DNA of 59,755 nt from the NCBI RefSeq assembly GCF_016786325.1, contig NZ_JADWYU010000143.1, forward strand, positions 1 through 59,755. Direction: 5' to 3'. Each line of letters opens with the position of its first letter. The first letter of the stretch is position 1. The translations under genes and the position numbers were made by a program. Under the pieces are notes generated by a model. The model saw nothing but the letters and a program-made list of their open reading frames with translations. It was not told the DNA's origin and ran no database searches. Shown piece after piece: positions 44,835 through 54,010 of the stretch. This DNA is from Frankia nepalensis. Lineage in GTDB: Bacteria > Actinomycetota > Actinomycetes > Frankiales > Frankiaceae.

Positions 44835-45643
44835 CCAACGTCCTCGACAACGACGGCCTCGCCAACGGCCTCGGCGTGAGCAACGTCCTCGACCTCTTCC
44901 GGCTCGACGGCAAGGTCGCGGTGGTCACCGGGGCGAGCTCGGGCCTGGGCGCCGGCTTCGCCCGCGCGCTCGCCCAGGCCGGCGCCGACGTCGTCCTCGC
45001 GGCCCGGCGCGTGGACCGGTTGTCCGATGTGGCGCAGGCCGTGCGGGAGGCGGGCCGCAAGGCCCTCGCGGTCGCCACCGACGTCAGCGACCCGGAGCAG
45101 TGTGAGGCGCTCGCGCGGGCGGCGATCGCCGAGTTCGGCCGCGTCGACGTCCTGGTCAACAACGCCGGCATCGGCACCGCGGTCCCCGCCGTCCGCGAGA
45201 CACCGGACGAGTTCCGGCGCGTCATCGACATCAACCTCAACGGCGCCTACTGGGCGGCGCAGTCCTGCGCGCGGGTCATGAAGCCCGGATCGAGCGTCGT
45301 CAACATCGCGAGCGTGCTCGGGCTGATCAAGTCCTACGCCCCCCAGGCCGCCTACGCCGCCAGCAAGGCCGGGCTGATCGGCCTCACCCGGGACCTGGCC
45401 CAGCAGTGGTCGGGGCGGCGCGGCATCCGGGTCAACGCGATCGCGCCCGGCTACTTCGCCAGCGAGATGACGGCCGAGATCCCCGAGAACCAGCTCATGA
45501 CCTTCATCCGGCAGACCAGCCCGCTGGACCGGCTCGGCCTGCAGCACGAGCTCGACGCCGCCGTCGTCTTCCTCGCGAGCCCCGCCTCGTCCTACATCAC
45601 CGGCAGCACCCTCGCCGTCGACGGAGGCATGTCCGGGCACTGA
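44831..45643 (+). CDS. Classical SDR of the ACAD/APH operon
   Basis: The 270-residue classical SDR has TGASSGLG near residue 34, NNAG, Ser in NIASVLG, the YAASK active site and the C-terminal ITGSTLAVDGGMSGH. It probably oxidises a hydroxyacyl or keto intermediate of the same pathway. It overlaps the kinase gene by four bases and ends five bases from the convergent HNH gene, so this operon has three structural genes. Confidence 0.93.
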   Translation: MTNVLDNDGLANGLGVSNVLDLFRLDGKVAVVTGASSGLGAGFARALAQAGADVVLAARRVDRLSDVAQAVREAGRKALAVATDVSDPEQCEALARAAIAEFGRVDVLVNNAGIGTAVPAVRETPDEFRRVIDINLNGAYWAAQSCARVMKPGSSVVNIASVLGLIKSYAPQAAYAASKAGLIGLTRDLAQQWSGRRGIRVNAIAPGYFASEMTAEIPENQLMTFIRQTSPLDRLGLQHELDAAVVFLASPASSYITGSTLAVDGGMSGH

Positions 45644-45648
45644 CGGTG

Positions 45649-47205
45649 TCAGGGAGAATCGCCAGCCGGATGATCGGGTGGCCCCCAGATTCCGGAATAT
45701 AGGTGATCGAGCGTCCGGTGGAGGGGGTTTCGGCGTGGTTTTTGCTTGGGGTCGACGGAATAGGGCGGTATGAAGTATGGGTGACCGTCCGGTCCGACGA
45801 GGACTTTCCAGTCTTCGCGATGAAGGACGCGGTGATGATAGCGGCAGACCAGGACCGTGTTGTCGAGGTTCGTCGGTCCGCCGTGGGCCCAGTGCTTGAT
45901 GTGGTGGGCGTCGGTCCAGGCGGCGGGCTTTCGGCAGTTCGGGAAGGCGCAGCCTCCGTCGCGGGCTTCCAACGCGCGGCGCAGCGAGGGCGGGATGAGG
46001 CGGCGGGTGCGGCCAAGCTCGAGCGGGGTGCCCTCCTGGGACAGGAGGATGTGCGTGAGGTGGGCGTCGCAGCCGATCCGCTCCAGGGTCGCGCGCGACA
46101 GCGGCTGGCCGTGGCCGGTGGTGGCGGGGACGGCGCCGGGCATGCCGAGGAGCGCGTCGATCGTCGTGGTGACGGCGATGTGCGGGCGGGTGCCGTGCGA
46201 CAACGGAAGGGCGCCGGCACCCAGGACGCGCTGAGTGATCTCGACAAGGGCGTCCGCGCGCCGCTGGGGAACGGTCCGGTGGTCTTCCGGGGTCTCGCCA
46301 AGCGGCCGCGGCTTGGACAGCGGATCGAGCGCGGCGCGTAGCGCGGCGGCGCCCTCGGCGTCCAGGGTGCCGTGGATGCGGGTGGTGCCGTCGGGCTGGT
46401 CGGTGAGGTGCAGCTCGCGGCGGCGTGCCTGGTCACCGTCGTCGCGCGGGTCCGCGCCGGGTGGGTGTAGTTGGTCTCGGACCCGGTCGCGGATCGTCCT
46501 GCCCAGGGTGGCCAGGTCGTCGGCGTCGAGGATCGCGGCCTGGGCCAGCAGGAAGGCCTCCGCCCAGTCCCGCTGCTCGGCGGGGGTGTCCGCCGGCAAC
46601 GAGTTGAGGGCGCCGGCGATGACCGACGCCTGGTCGCGGCTGATGCCCGCGGCGGCCAGGGCCTGGCCGGTGCGCTGGCAGGGGCCGTCGAGGTCGCGGG
46701 CGAGGCCCACCAGCCGGCGGGTGTCGGCGGGGCGCATCTTGAGCTGCCAGCGCAGCAGGTCCTGGACGGAGGGCAGGTCCTCCTCGCCGAACACCGGGCG
46801 CAGGTCCCGGCCACCCAGGTCACGGACCACCGCCAGTTGCAGGGCGGCGAGCAACCGGGAGGCCCTCTCGGCCTGGTCGAGCAGTTCCAGCGCCTCGACG
46901 TCGGACAGCGCCCACAGGTTGGCCCCGCCCAGCTTCTCCAGCCCGCCCATCACCTCGTCGACCACGCACAGCAGGTGATGCCGCCCCAGCCACGGCCGGC
47001 TCGTGGTCGGCCCGCTCTCCCCGGCCGCCACGCCATCACCAGAGAAAGACCGCTCGCCCATGTTTTCCGCGCCGTTTTCCACCGCGTCGCCACGGCCGGC
47101 GGAAATCCCGGCCGTGGCCGGACCCGTGGTTGCCTCGTCCGCCAGCCCGGCCGGGATTCCCGGCACCACCTCAGCCGCGTCATCGGGAAAGGGCACCTCG
47201 GGCAT
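45649..47205 (-). CDS. DUF222/HNH endonuclease domain protein
   Basis: The 518-residue protein has an N-terminal DUF222 region (about residues 75-330) and a C-terminal HNH domain with RDGGCAFPNC, WTDAHHIKHWAHGGPT and CRYHHRVLH. This is the 13E12-type family, multicopy in many actinobacteria and often associated with phage or mobile DNA, though its function is not established. The catalytic His and zinc Cys/His residues look intact. The first 65 residues are disordered. No terminal repeats mark it as a mobile unit here. Confidence 0.9.
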   Translation of the reverse strand: MPEVPFPDDAAEVVPGIPAGLADEATTGPATAGISAGRGDAVENGAENMGERSFSGDGVAAGESGPTTSRPWLGRHHLLCVVDEVMGGLEKLGGANLWALSDVEALELLDQAERASRLLAALQLAVVRDLGGRDLRPVFGEEDLPSVQDLLRWQLKMRPADTRRLVGLARDLDGPCQRTGQALAAAGISRDQASVIAGALNSLPADTPAEQRDWAEAFLLAQAAILDADDLATLGRTIRDRVRDQLHPPGADPRDDGDQARRRELHLTDQPDGTTRIHGTLDAEGAAALRAALDPLSKPRPLGETPEDHRTVPQRRADALVEITQRVLGAGALPLSHGTRPHIAVTTTIDALLGMPGAVPATTGHGQPLSRATLERIGCDAHLTHILLSQEGTPLELGRTRRLIPPSLRRALEARDGGCAFPNCRKPAAWTDAHHIKHWAHGGPTNLDNTVLVCRYHHRVLHREDWKVLVGPDGHPYFIPPYSVDPKQKPRRNPLHRTLDHLYSGIWGPPDHPAGDSP

Positions 47206-47643
47206 TCATCAACGAAATCACGATTTCGAACATCTGTCCAGCCCGGCAAAATCGGGGGGCGTCACCCCCGATCGACGGGTTCCCGGAATTCCTTCATGAG
47301 GATTGGCGCCGCGGCAGTGCCGGAATGAAGTTAATCGGCGCAACTCTCGGCAATAAATGCCGAAGCCCTGCCCATGCCACTCGACCAGCGTCAAAGTGCG
47401 CGCAAGTGGCTCGAGTCGGGCGGCACAAGCCCGATGCGACGGTGGCCGTCCTCTCACGCCCAGCCTCGTCCTGTATCGCCGGCGGACCCAGCCAACGGGC
47501 AGACATGACCGGCCGCAAGCACGGCAACGGCACCGGCACATCAGCGCGGGCACCGGCACATCAGCGCGCCGGCCGCGTCCGTGCCGTTGGCACGGCCGGC
47601 GGAAGCAGCTTCCGCCGCGGACCCAGTCCCAGCGGCAGTGGAT
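47206..47643. other. Gene-free interval with short repeats
   Basis: No gene is evident. A tandem repeat of CACCGGCACATCAGCGCG with a 20-bp period lies at 47531-47570. Two hairpins near the right end are listed as a terminator. The patch around 47210-47390 is less G+C-rich than its surroundings and may contain the HNH gene promoter. Confidence 0.5.
47579..47616 (-). terminator. Hairpin pair after the XRE-cupin gene
   Basis: CCGTGCC-GTT-GGCACGG (47579-47595) and GGCGGAAG-CAG-CTTCCGCC (47598-47616) are perfect stems directly downstream (minus direction) of the XRE-cupin stop at 47644. Confidence 0.5.
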
Positions 47644-48291
47644 CTAGTCGGTGACGAACCAGATGGCGCGGACGAGGCGGTCGGTCTCGTTGCGCAGGCG
47701 GTGGGGGACGTCGCCGCTGATCCGGATCGCCTCGCCCGGCCCGAGCTGGCGGGGGCAGCCGTCGATGATGACGGTCAGCGTTCCTTCGAGGATGTACCCG
47801 TAGTCGGTGCCCCGGTGTCGTTGCGGCTGGTCGGCCGGCGCCGAGTCCGCCCCCGGCTCGTAGTCGGTCAGCAGGAAGTCGACGTGCTCGTCGACCGGCT
47901 CGACCAGGCGGCGCCAGCGGACGCCGGTCTGGAAGGCGAGATACTCCGGCACCGGCGGCGGCTCCGGCGCGAGGCCGTTCGGAACGACGCCGCCCGGAGC
48001 GACACCGTTCGACGCGGCGCCGTCCGCGCCTGGCCGGTCGCCAGCGATGGTCGCCTCCGAGGGCGCCGGCGACGCTGCCCGCGGCGTGACGCTGTGGCCC
48101 AGCAACTCGTCGAGGGAGATGTCCAGTTCCCGCGCGATGGCGAACAGCGTGTTCACCGCCGCCTGGCTCTGGCCCAGCTCGAACTGGGACAGGAAGCTCG
48201 CCGAGACCCCGAGGCGGCGCGCCAGCTCCCGCACGGACAGGCCCGCGCGTTCCCGGGCGTGCCGGACATTGCTACCGACGGACACGCTCAT
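47644..48291 (-). CDS. XRE-cupin transcriptional regulator
   Basis: The 215-residue protein has an N-terminal XRE/HipB helix-turn-helix (residues 5-60, RELARRLGVSASFLSQFELG). A C-terminal cupin_2 domain (about 140-215) carries TDYGYILEGTLTVIIDG and PHRLRN. This MmsR/PuuR-like layout senses small molecules through the cupin. ATG 48291 follows GGGGG closely; ATG 48348 is possible but lacks a site. It is downstream of the acyl-CoA synthetase with the same orientation. Confidence 0.9.
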   Translation of the reverse strand: MSVSVGSNVRHARERAGLSVRELARRLGVSASFLSQFELGQSQAAVNTLFAIARELDISLDELLGHSVTPRAASPAPSEATIAGDRPGADGAASNGVAPGGVVPNGLAPEPPPVPEYLAFQTGVRWRRLVEPVDEHVDFLLTDYEPGADSAPADQPQRHRGTDYGYILEGTLTVIIDGCPRQLGPGEAIRISGDVPHRLRNETDRLVRAIWFVTD

Positions 48292-48481
48292 ACCCCCAGG
48301 GCCGACTCGATCGGCCTTGCGTGAGCTGGCCACGTGGGGCTCCTCCATATGACGACCACAAAGCCGCCACTGAGCGTACGCGGCCCGCGCCGGGATGCCC
48401 CACTTTCCGGGGCCACGCCGACGCACGCCGTGCCCATCGGCCGGGTGCTCCTCGTTCTGGTGCCCGTCCACGCCATGGCGG

Positions 48482-50317
48482 TCAGCGTCCTTCCGTCGCG
48501 GGCCGGTCCTCCGCGGTGCCGCCCGGCGCGGGCGGCGGAGAACCGACCGACGGGGGCGGCGGGGACCCAGCCACCGCCCGGCGCCGGAGCACGAACTTCT
48601 GGACCTTCCCGCTCGGGGTGCGCGGCAGGTCGTCGACGACGACCAGCAGCTCCGGGGCCTTCTGGATGGCCAGGCCCGCCCCGGTCACGTGGTCACGCAG
48701 GTCGGCCAGGGTCGGCGGGGTCCAGCCCGCCGCCGGCACGACGAACGCGCAGGCACGCTCGACCAGTGTCGGGTCGGGGCTGGCGACGACGGCGATGTCG
48801 GCGACGGCGGGGTGGCTGAGCAGCACCGACTCCACCTCGGCGGCGCTGAACTTCTCGCCACCGCGGTTGATGATGTCCTTGATCCGCCCGGAGATGACCA
48901 GGGTGCCGTCGGCGCCGATCCGGGCCAGGTCCCCGGTGCGGAAGAAGCCATCCGGGGTGAACGCGTCCCGGTTCAGCTCCGGGTCGAGGTAGCCCAGGAA
49001 CAGCTCCGGGCCGCGCACCAGCAGCTCCCCCTCACCACCGGCGGCGGCGTCGTTGACGGCGGCGGCGGCCGGCGGGCCGGCGGTTCCGTCCTGCCCGACG
49101 TCCCCGGCCCGCGCGGACCCGTCAGACCCGTCGGTCCCGCCGGGCTCGCCGGCCAGGGCGCCGGGGTCGCGGCGTAGCTCGTTGTCCCCCATCGGCCGTC
49201 CCTCGCCGGTCGCGGCGGCGTCCAGGTCGCCGTACGGGTCGCCCATCGACGACGTCGGCAGCTCGGTCGAGCCGTAGGTGCGCACCACCCGCGTCCCCAT
49301 CACCGTGTGGGCTTCGCGAACCAGCGTGGCCGGGATGTCGGCGCCGCCGCAGACGAACACCCGCAGCGCGCTTCGGGCCCGCCGCTCGGCGTAGACGTCG
49401 GTCAGCCCGCGCAGGAACGGCGTGGCGCTGACGGTGAAGGCGCAGCGGTGCTCCTCGATCAGGTCGACCGCGGCGGCGGCGTCCCACCGGCTCTGCAGGA
49501 CGACCGGGCTGCCGAGGTCCGCCGGCAGGAGCACGCCGTACGACAGGCCGGTGATGTGGCTGAGCGGCGAGGCCATGAAGACCCGGTCGGCCGGGCCGAG
49601 CCGGGCCGCGGCCGCCATGGCGCGGGTCTCCGCGAGCAGGGTCTGGTGGCTGTGCAGCACGCCCTTCGGCGCCGAGGTCGTGCCCGAGGTGTAGAGGACG
49701 ACCGCGATGTCGCCCGCGCCGGCCGGCGCTTCCGGGACGATGGGTTCCGGTCCGCCGAAGGACGGGCCGGCGAGCCAGTCGGCCAGCGTCTCGACGCCCA
49801 CGTCACCCGTGGCTCCCATGTCACCCGAGCCACGCACGGCGACCACCGTCACGTCCGGCCGGTCGTCGGCGGACGCCGATCCACACGCCGCGGGCCGCGC
49901 CGCGCGCAGCACCTCCCGCAGCGCCTCGGCGTGCCGGTAGGAGCGGTACTCCTCGGGGACGAACGCCGCCGCCGGCCGGGTCTGGCGGACGATGTGCGCC
50001 AGCTCCCGTTCCCGGTAGATGGGCACCACCGGCACCAGCACGGCGCCGGCCAGGAAGACGCCCCAGGAGACCACGCTCGTCTCCCACCAGTTGGGGAGCT
50101 GGACCAGCACGGTGTCTCCGGTGCCGACGCCGTGCGCCCGCAGCCCGGCGGCCACCCGCCCGGCCGCCGCCGCGAGCTCGGCGTAGCTCAGCCGGCGCTC
50201 CCCCTCGAGGACCGCCAGCTCGTCGCCGCGCGCGGCCACCGCGGCGCGCAGCCGGTCGGCCAGCGTCTCCCGGGGAAGGTGGTAGTCCACCGCGTGCGGC
50301 CTGGTCGGGCTCAGCAT
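48482..50317 (-). CDS. AMP-forming acyl-CoA synthetase
   Basis: The 611-residue ANL-superfamily enzyme has the P-loop-like LYTSGTTSAPKGVLHS, the A4/A5 block RTYGSTELP, the hinge region GFFRTGDLARIGADG, and the C-terminal catalytic Lys in PRTPSGKVQKF. It activates a carboxylic acid as acyl-AMP and then acyl-CoA. An insertion of about 50 low-complexity residues sits after the A5 motif. ATG 50317 has GGAGGTGA upstream and overlaps the end of the E1 gene by 7 bp, so the two products are made together. Confidence 0.92.
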   Translation of the reverse strand: MLSPTRPHAVDYHLPRETLADRLRAAVAARGDELAVLEGERRLSYAELAAAAGRVAAGLRAHGVGTGDTVLVQLPNWWETSVVSWGVFLAGAVLVPVVPIYRERELAHIVRQTRPAAAFVPEEYRSYRHAEALREVLRAARPAACGSASADDRPDVTVVAVRGSGDMGATGDVGVETLADWLAGPSFGGPEPIVPEAPAGAGDIAVVLYTSGTTSAPKGVLHSHQTLLAETRAMAAAARLGPADRVFMASPLSHITGLSYGVLLPADLGSPVVLQSRWDAAAAVDLIEEHRCAFTVSATPFLRGLTDVYAERRARSALRVFVCGGADIPATLVREAHTVMGTRVVRTYGSTELPTSSMGDPYGDLDAAATGEGRPMGDNELRRDPGALAGEPGGTDGSDGSARAGDVGQDGTAGPPAAAAVNDAAAGGEGELLVRGPELFLGYLDPELNRDAFTPDGFFRTGDLARIGADGTLVISGRIKDIINRGGEKFSAAEVESVLLSHPAVADIAVVASPDPTLVERACAFVVPAAGWTPPTLADLRDHVTGAGLAIQKAPELLVVVDDLPRTPSGKVQKFVLRRRAVAGSPPPPSVGSPPPAPGGTAEDRPATEGR

Positions 50318-52353
50318 GCCGTCACCTCCCGGACGGCCTGGACGATGTCGGCGGCGCCCGCCTCCCAGCGGCGTTCCAGCGACGGGGCGTACGGTGCCGG
50401 CGTGTAGGCGGCCCCGACGCGGCGGACCGGCGCGTCGAGCGACCAGAATCCCTCGTTCACGGCGAGCGCGGCGATCTCCGCGCCGACCCCGAAGTCGACC
50501 ACCGCCTCGTGCGCGACGACCAGCCGGTTCGTGCGGGCGAGCGAGGCGAGCACCGCCTCGCGGTCCAGCGGGACGATCGTGCGCAGGTCCAGGACCTCCG
50601 CGTCGATGCCCTCGGTCGACAGCGTCTCGGCGGCGGCGAGCGCCTCGAACACCATCCGCGACCAGGAGACGATCGTGACGTCGGTGCCGGGGCGGACCAC
50701 CCGGGCCTTGCCCAGCGGAACGCGGTGGTCGTCGGCGGGCATCGCCCACTTCCGCTCGTACAGCAGCCTGTTCTCGATGAACACCACCGGGTTGTCGTCC
50801 TCGATGGCGGTCCGCAGCAGGCCGTAGGCGTCGTCGCCGAAGCTCGGCATCACCACGGTCAGGCCCGGGATGTGCGCGAAGAGGGTCTCCAGGCTCTGCG
50901 AATGCTGGCTGCCCGAGGAGCGGCCGGACCCGAACTGGGTGCGGACGACCATCGGCACGGTGACCGCCCCGCCGGTCATGAACCGCAGCTTGGCCGCCTG
51001 GTTCATGATCTGGTCGAGGCAGACACCCAGGAAGTCCAGGTACATCAGCTCGACGACGGGGCGCAGGCCCGCCATGGCCGCGCCGACCCCCAGCCCCATG
51101 ATCGCGGTCTCCGCGATCGGCGTGTCCAGGACTCGGTCGGGGAACTCGCCGGCCAGGCCCCGGGTGAGACCGAAGACGTTGCCGCCGGCCACGTCGATGC
51201 CGGCGAGGAAGACCAACGGGTCCGCGGCCAGCGCGTCGCGCATCGCCTGCCGCAGGATGCGCGAGCCCGAGGACGGCCGGCTGCCGGCCCCCTCGGGGGG
51301 CGTCCCAGCTGAGGAGGCCCCACCCGCCGCCGCGGCGCTCCGGGTGCCGTCGGCCCTGGTGCCGCCGGCCGGCACGGCCGCCTGGTCGGGGCGGGCCCGC
51401 CGCCGCGGGGCGTAGACGTACTCCGCGGCGTCCGCCGGGGCCGGTTCCGGGGACTCGCGGGCGAACTTCTCGGCGTCCTCGACGTCCGCCTCCGCCCGCC
51501 GCTCGGCCCGCTCGACATCCGCCGCCGGCACGCCCAGGCCGAGCAGCCGCGCCCGGGTGACCAGCAGCGGGTCACGGGCCGTCGCGTCGTCGAGGTCCGA
51601 GCGCTCCCGGTAGCGCTGCTCGTCTCCCTCGTAGTGGCCGCGCACCCGGGTGGTGACGCTCTCGACCAGCACCGGGCCGTCCCCGGCCCGTGCCTGGTCG
51701 AGCACCTGGCGCATCCCGTCGGCGACCGCCTCCACGTCGTTGCCGGCCAGCTCGACGAACGCCATCCCGTAGGCGCCGGCCCGCTCGCGCACCGGCACCG
51801 GATGCTGGTCCTCGGCCCGGGAGAACTCGGAGAAGCGGTTGTTCTCGCAGAAGAACACCAGCGGCAGCCGCCAGAGCGCGGCGACGTTCATGGCCTCGTG
51901 GAACGCCCCCGTCGCGACGGCGCCGTCCCCGAAGAAGGCGATGACGGCGTCCCCGGCGCCGCGCCGGCGCAGCGCGTGCGCGGCGCCGAGCGCGATCGGC
52001 AGGCCGGCGCCGACGATGCCGTTCGCGCCGAAGATGCCGAGCCCCGGGTCGGCGACGTGCATGGAGCCGCCGCGCCCGTGGCAGGCGCCGGTCTCCCTGG
52101 CCATCAGCTCGGCCAGCATCTGTCGCGGGGGCAGGCCCTTGGCCAGGACGTGGCCGTGTCCCCGGTGCGTCGAAGTGATCACGTCGCTGGCGCGGGCGTG
52201 GACGAGCGCGCCGACGGCGCAGGCCTCCTGGCCGACCGACGTGTGGACGAACCCCGGTACGAGCCCGTCGCGGTACAGCACGGCGACCCGCTCCTCCACC
52301 CGGCGGATCAGCACCATGCGTTCGTAGGCGGCGAGTAAGCGCGCGCGATCCAT
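50311..52353 (-). CDS. Fused E1 alpha-beta ThDP-dependent dehydrogenase
   Basis: The 680-residue protein joins an E1 alpha part (residues about 1-310) to an E1 beta part (about 365-680) by a Pro/Ala/Gly linker. The alpha part has the ThDP motif FFGDGAVATGAFHEA with MNVAALWRLP. The beta part starts at RILRQAMRDALAADPLVFL and contains FGSGRSSGSQHSQSLE. Sequence style is nearest to acetoin dehydrogenase or pyruvate-type E1. No E2 or E3 gene is adjacent, and the partner is an acyl-CoA synthetase. ATG follows GGGAGAG. Confidence 0.9.
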   Translation of the reverse strand: MDRARLLAAYERMVLIRRVEERVAVLYRDGLVPGFVHTSVGQEACAVGALVHARASDVITSTHRGHGHVLAKGLPPRQMLAELMARETGACHGRGGSMHVADPGLGIFGANGIVGAGLPIALGAAHALRRRGAGDAVIAFFGDGAVATGAFHEAMNVAALWRLPLVFFCENNRFSEFSRAEDQHPVPVRERAGAYGMAFVELAGNDVEAVADGMRQVLDQARAGDGPVLVESVTTRVRGHYEGDEQRYRERSDLDDATARDPLLVTRARLLGLGVPAADVERAERRAEADVEDAEKFARESPEPAPADAAEYVYAPRRRARPDQAAVPAGGTRADGTRSAAAAGGASSAGTPPEGAGSRPSSGSRILRQAMRDALAADPLVFLAGIDVAGGNVFGLTRGLAGEFPDRVLDTPIAETAIMGLGVGAAMAGLRPVVELMYLDFLGVCLDQIMNQAAKLRFMTGGAVTVPMVVRTQFGSGRSSGSQHSQSLETLFAHIPGLTVVMPSFGDDAYGLLRTAIEDDNPVVFIENRLLYERKWAMPADDHRVPLGKARVVRPGTDVTIVSWSRMVFEALAAAETLSTEGIDAEVLDLRTIVPLDREAVLASLARTNRLVVAHEAVVDFGVGAEIAALAVNEGFWSLDAPVRRVGAAYTPAPYAPSLERRWEAGAADIVQAVREVTAC

Positions 52354-52472
52354 CTGGCTCTCCCATCCGGGTCAGGGCGACTGCCCGGCCGCTCGCCGGG
52401 GCAGGACGGCCCGGCCCGCCGCGGTTTCCCACCGACCGCCGTGACGGGCGGTGATGGTCCCGATCGTGGGTC

Positions 52473-52526
52473 GGTCGTGGCGGTCGACTGGGTCGTGGCG
52501 GTCAACGCGGTCGTGGCGGTCAACGT
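52473..52526. repeat. Three tandem 18-bp repeats
   Basis: GGTCGTGGCGGTCRACNS units start at 52473, 52491 and 52509. They lie 120-173 bp upstream of the E1 gene. An 18-bp period is near two helical turns, so they could be phased binding sites or a simple slippage repeat. Confidence 0.8.
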
Positions 52527-52545
52527 AGCCGCGACCAAACCCGGG

Positions 52546-52633
52546 TGTCCAGTGGCACTTGACACCTGGCCGGGTCGGCACCGAGAGTGACCAGAGTCGG
52601 CCACCCGGACCGACTGTCAAGTGCCACTTGACA
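52546..52633. promoter_or_regulatory. Two 19-bp palindromic operators
   Basis: TGTCCAGTGGCACTTGACA (52546-52564) and TGTCAAGTGCCACTTGACA (52615-52633) share the plan TGTCAAGTG-N-CACTTGACA; the second is perfect. Centres are 69 bp apart. TTGACA in the second, followed 17 bp later by CACGAT, could be the hydrolase promoter. No TetR or GntR gene is adjacent, so the regulator must be elsewhere, or is the XRE-cupin protein (speculative). Confidence 0.6.
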
Positions 52634-52818
52634 ACGTGACGGACGCCATCCACGATGGTCGACACGCCCACGGGTAACGCACCCGAAATCTGCCGGCCGC
52701 CGCGACACCAAAAGTCGCCCCGGCCGCTTCCGATACCAGCCCCAAGACCATGGGCCGGGGCGGGCGAAAGCCTGAGACAAAGCATTCCATCCGCTCCGCC
52801 CACGCCGGAGGACTTCCG

Positions 52819-53763
52819 ATGCGCCGAGAAGACGTCGAGTTCAGCAGTGAGGGCACCACGGTGCGCGGCTGGCTCTACCGACCGGATGTCGACGCGGGCA
52901 CCGAAAACGTTCCCGCCGTCGTCCTGGCCGGCGGCTGGTGCTATGTGCGAGAACTCGTCATGCCCTACTACGCGGAGGCGTTCGCGGCCCTGGGAATCGC
53001 GGCGCTGGTGTTCGACTACCGCAATCTCGGGGTCTCCGACGGCGAGCCGCGCCAGCACCTCGACCCGTGGGCGCAGATCCGCGACTACCAGAACGCGCTG
53101 AGCTTCCTGGAGCGCGCCGACGGCATCGACCCGGACCGGCTCGGCGCCTGGGGCATCTCCTACTCCGGCGGGCACGTGCTGGTCCTCGCGGCCACCGACC
53201 CGCGGGTGAAGGCGGTCGTCAGCCAGATCCCGGTGGTGGACGGCTACCGGAACATGCGCCGGGTCCACGGCGGCGTCGGCTACCGCAAGCTGTGGGACGC
53301 GATCCTCACCGACCGGCGGCTGCGCTACGAGGACCCGGCGAAACGCCTGTACATCCCGCACGCCAGCGAGACACCCGACACGGAGCTGTCGAGCTGGCCG
53401 TTCCCCGAGACGCGCACCACCTTCGCCGCGCTCCAGGCCACCGAGGCGCCGCTGTACCAGAACCGCAGCACCATGGAGTCGGTCGACCTGCTGCTGAACT
53501 ACGACATCACGCCGTTCGCCGACCGGATCTACGACACCCCGACGATGGTCATCGTGGCCGAGGGCGACGACATCACCCTGTGGGACCTCGAGATCGGCGT
53601 GTACAACCGCCTCCCGACCGCGAAGAAGGAACTCGTGGTCCTTCCGCACACGACGCACATGACCCTCTACAGCGACCGGTCGAAGCTCGACCGGGCCGCC
53701 GCGCACGCGTCGCGCTGGTTCGCCGCCCAGCTGCTCGGCGCACCCGCCGCCACGTCCGGCTGA
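52819..53763 (+). CDS. Alpha/beta hydrolase
   Basis: The 314-residue protein is an alpha/beta hydrolase of the X-Pro-peptidase/acetyl-xylan-esterase-like kind. The nucleophile elbow is GISYSGGH near residue 115, VIVAEGDD carries a likely catalytic Asp, and PHTTHM gives the His. There is no signal peptide. ATG 52819 follows GGAGGACTTCCG. It is divergent from the E1/synthetase pair and precedes the ABC transporter by 247 bp, so hydrolysis of an imported ester or C-C bond is a reasonable guess. Confidence 0.88.
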   Translation: MRREDVEFSSEGTTVRGWLYRPDVDAGTENVPAVVLAGGWCYVRELVMPYYAEAFAALGIAALVFDYRNLGVSDGEPRQHLDPWAQIRDYQNALSFLERADGIDPDRLGAWGISYSGGHVLVLAATDPRVKAVVSQIPVVDGYRNMRRVHGGVGYRKLWDAILTDRRLRYEDPAKRLYIPHASETPDTELSSWPFPETRTTFAALQATEAPLYQNRSTMESVDLLLNYDITPFADRIYDTPTMVIVAEGDDITLWDLEIGVYNRLPTAKKELVVLPHTTHMTLYSDRSKLDRAAAHASRWFAAQLLGAPAATSG

Positions 53764-54010
53764 CCCGTACCAACCGTTCTCCCGGCTATTCCCCGAGCCC
53801 GACACCCGGCTCGGAACCCATAAGCCCCTTCACCTTCCCGCGCTATCACGCGACGGCATCACCCGGCCGGCCGGAAACGCGTCGAGCAGACGATTCACCG
53901 ACCGATTCACCGGGTCCGCCAACGCGACCGGCATCGCGGATGCGCGCGCCCCGACCGGCCGTCGCCGCCGCGCCAAGGCGGGACATCCGGCTCATCAAGG
54001 AGACAGCACG

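Larger units (their letters stand above)
52354..52818. other. Divergent control region with repeats and palindromes
   Basis: No gene is seen between the divergent E1 and alpha/beta hydrolase genes. It holds three 18-bp tandem repeats and two 19-bp palindromes, listed separately. Confidence 0.6.

Noticed and set aside
45649-47205. Intact mobile element around the HNH gene
   Set aside because: No terminal repeats, target duplication or second mobility gene could be seen.
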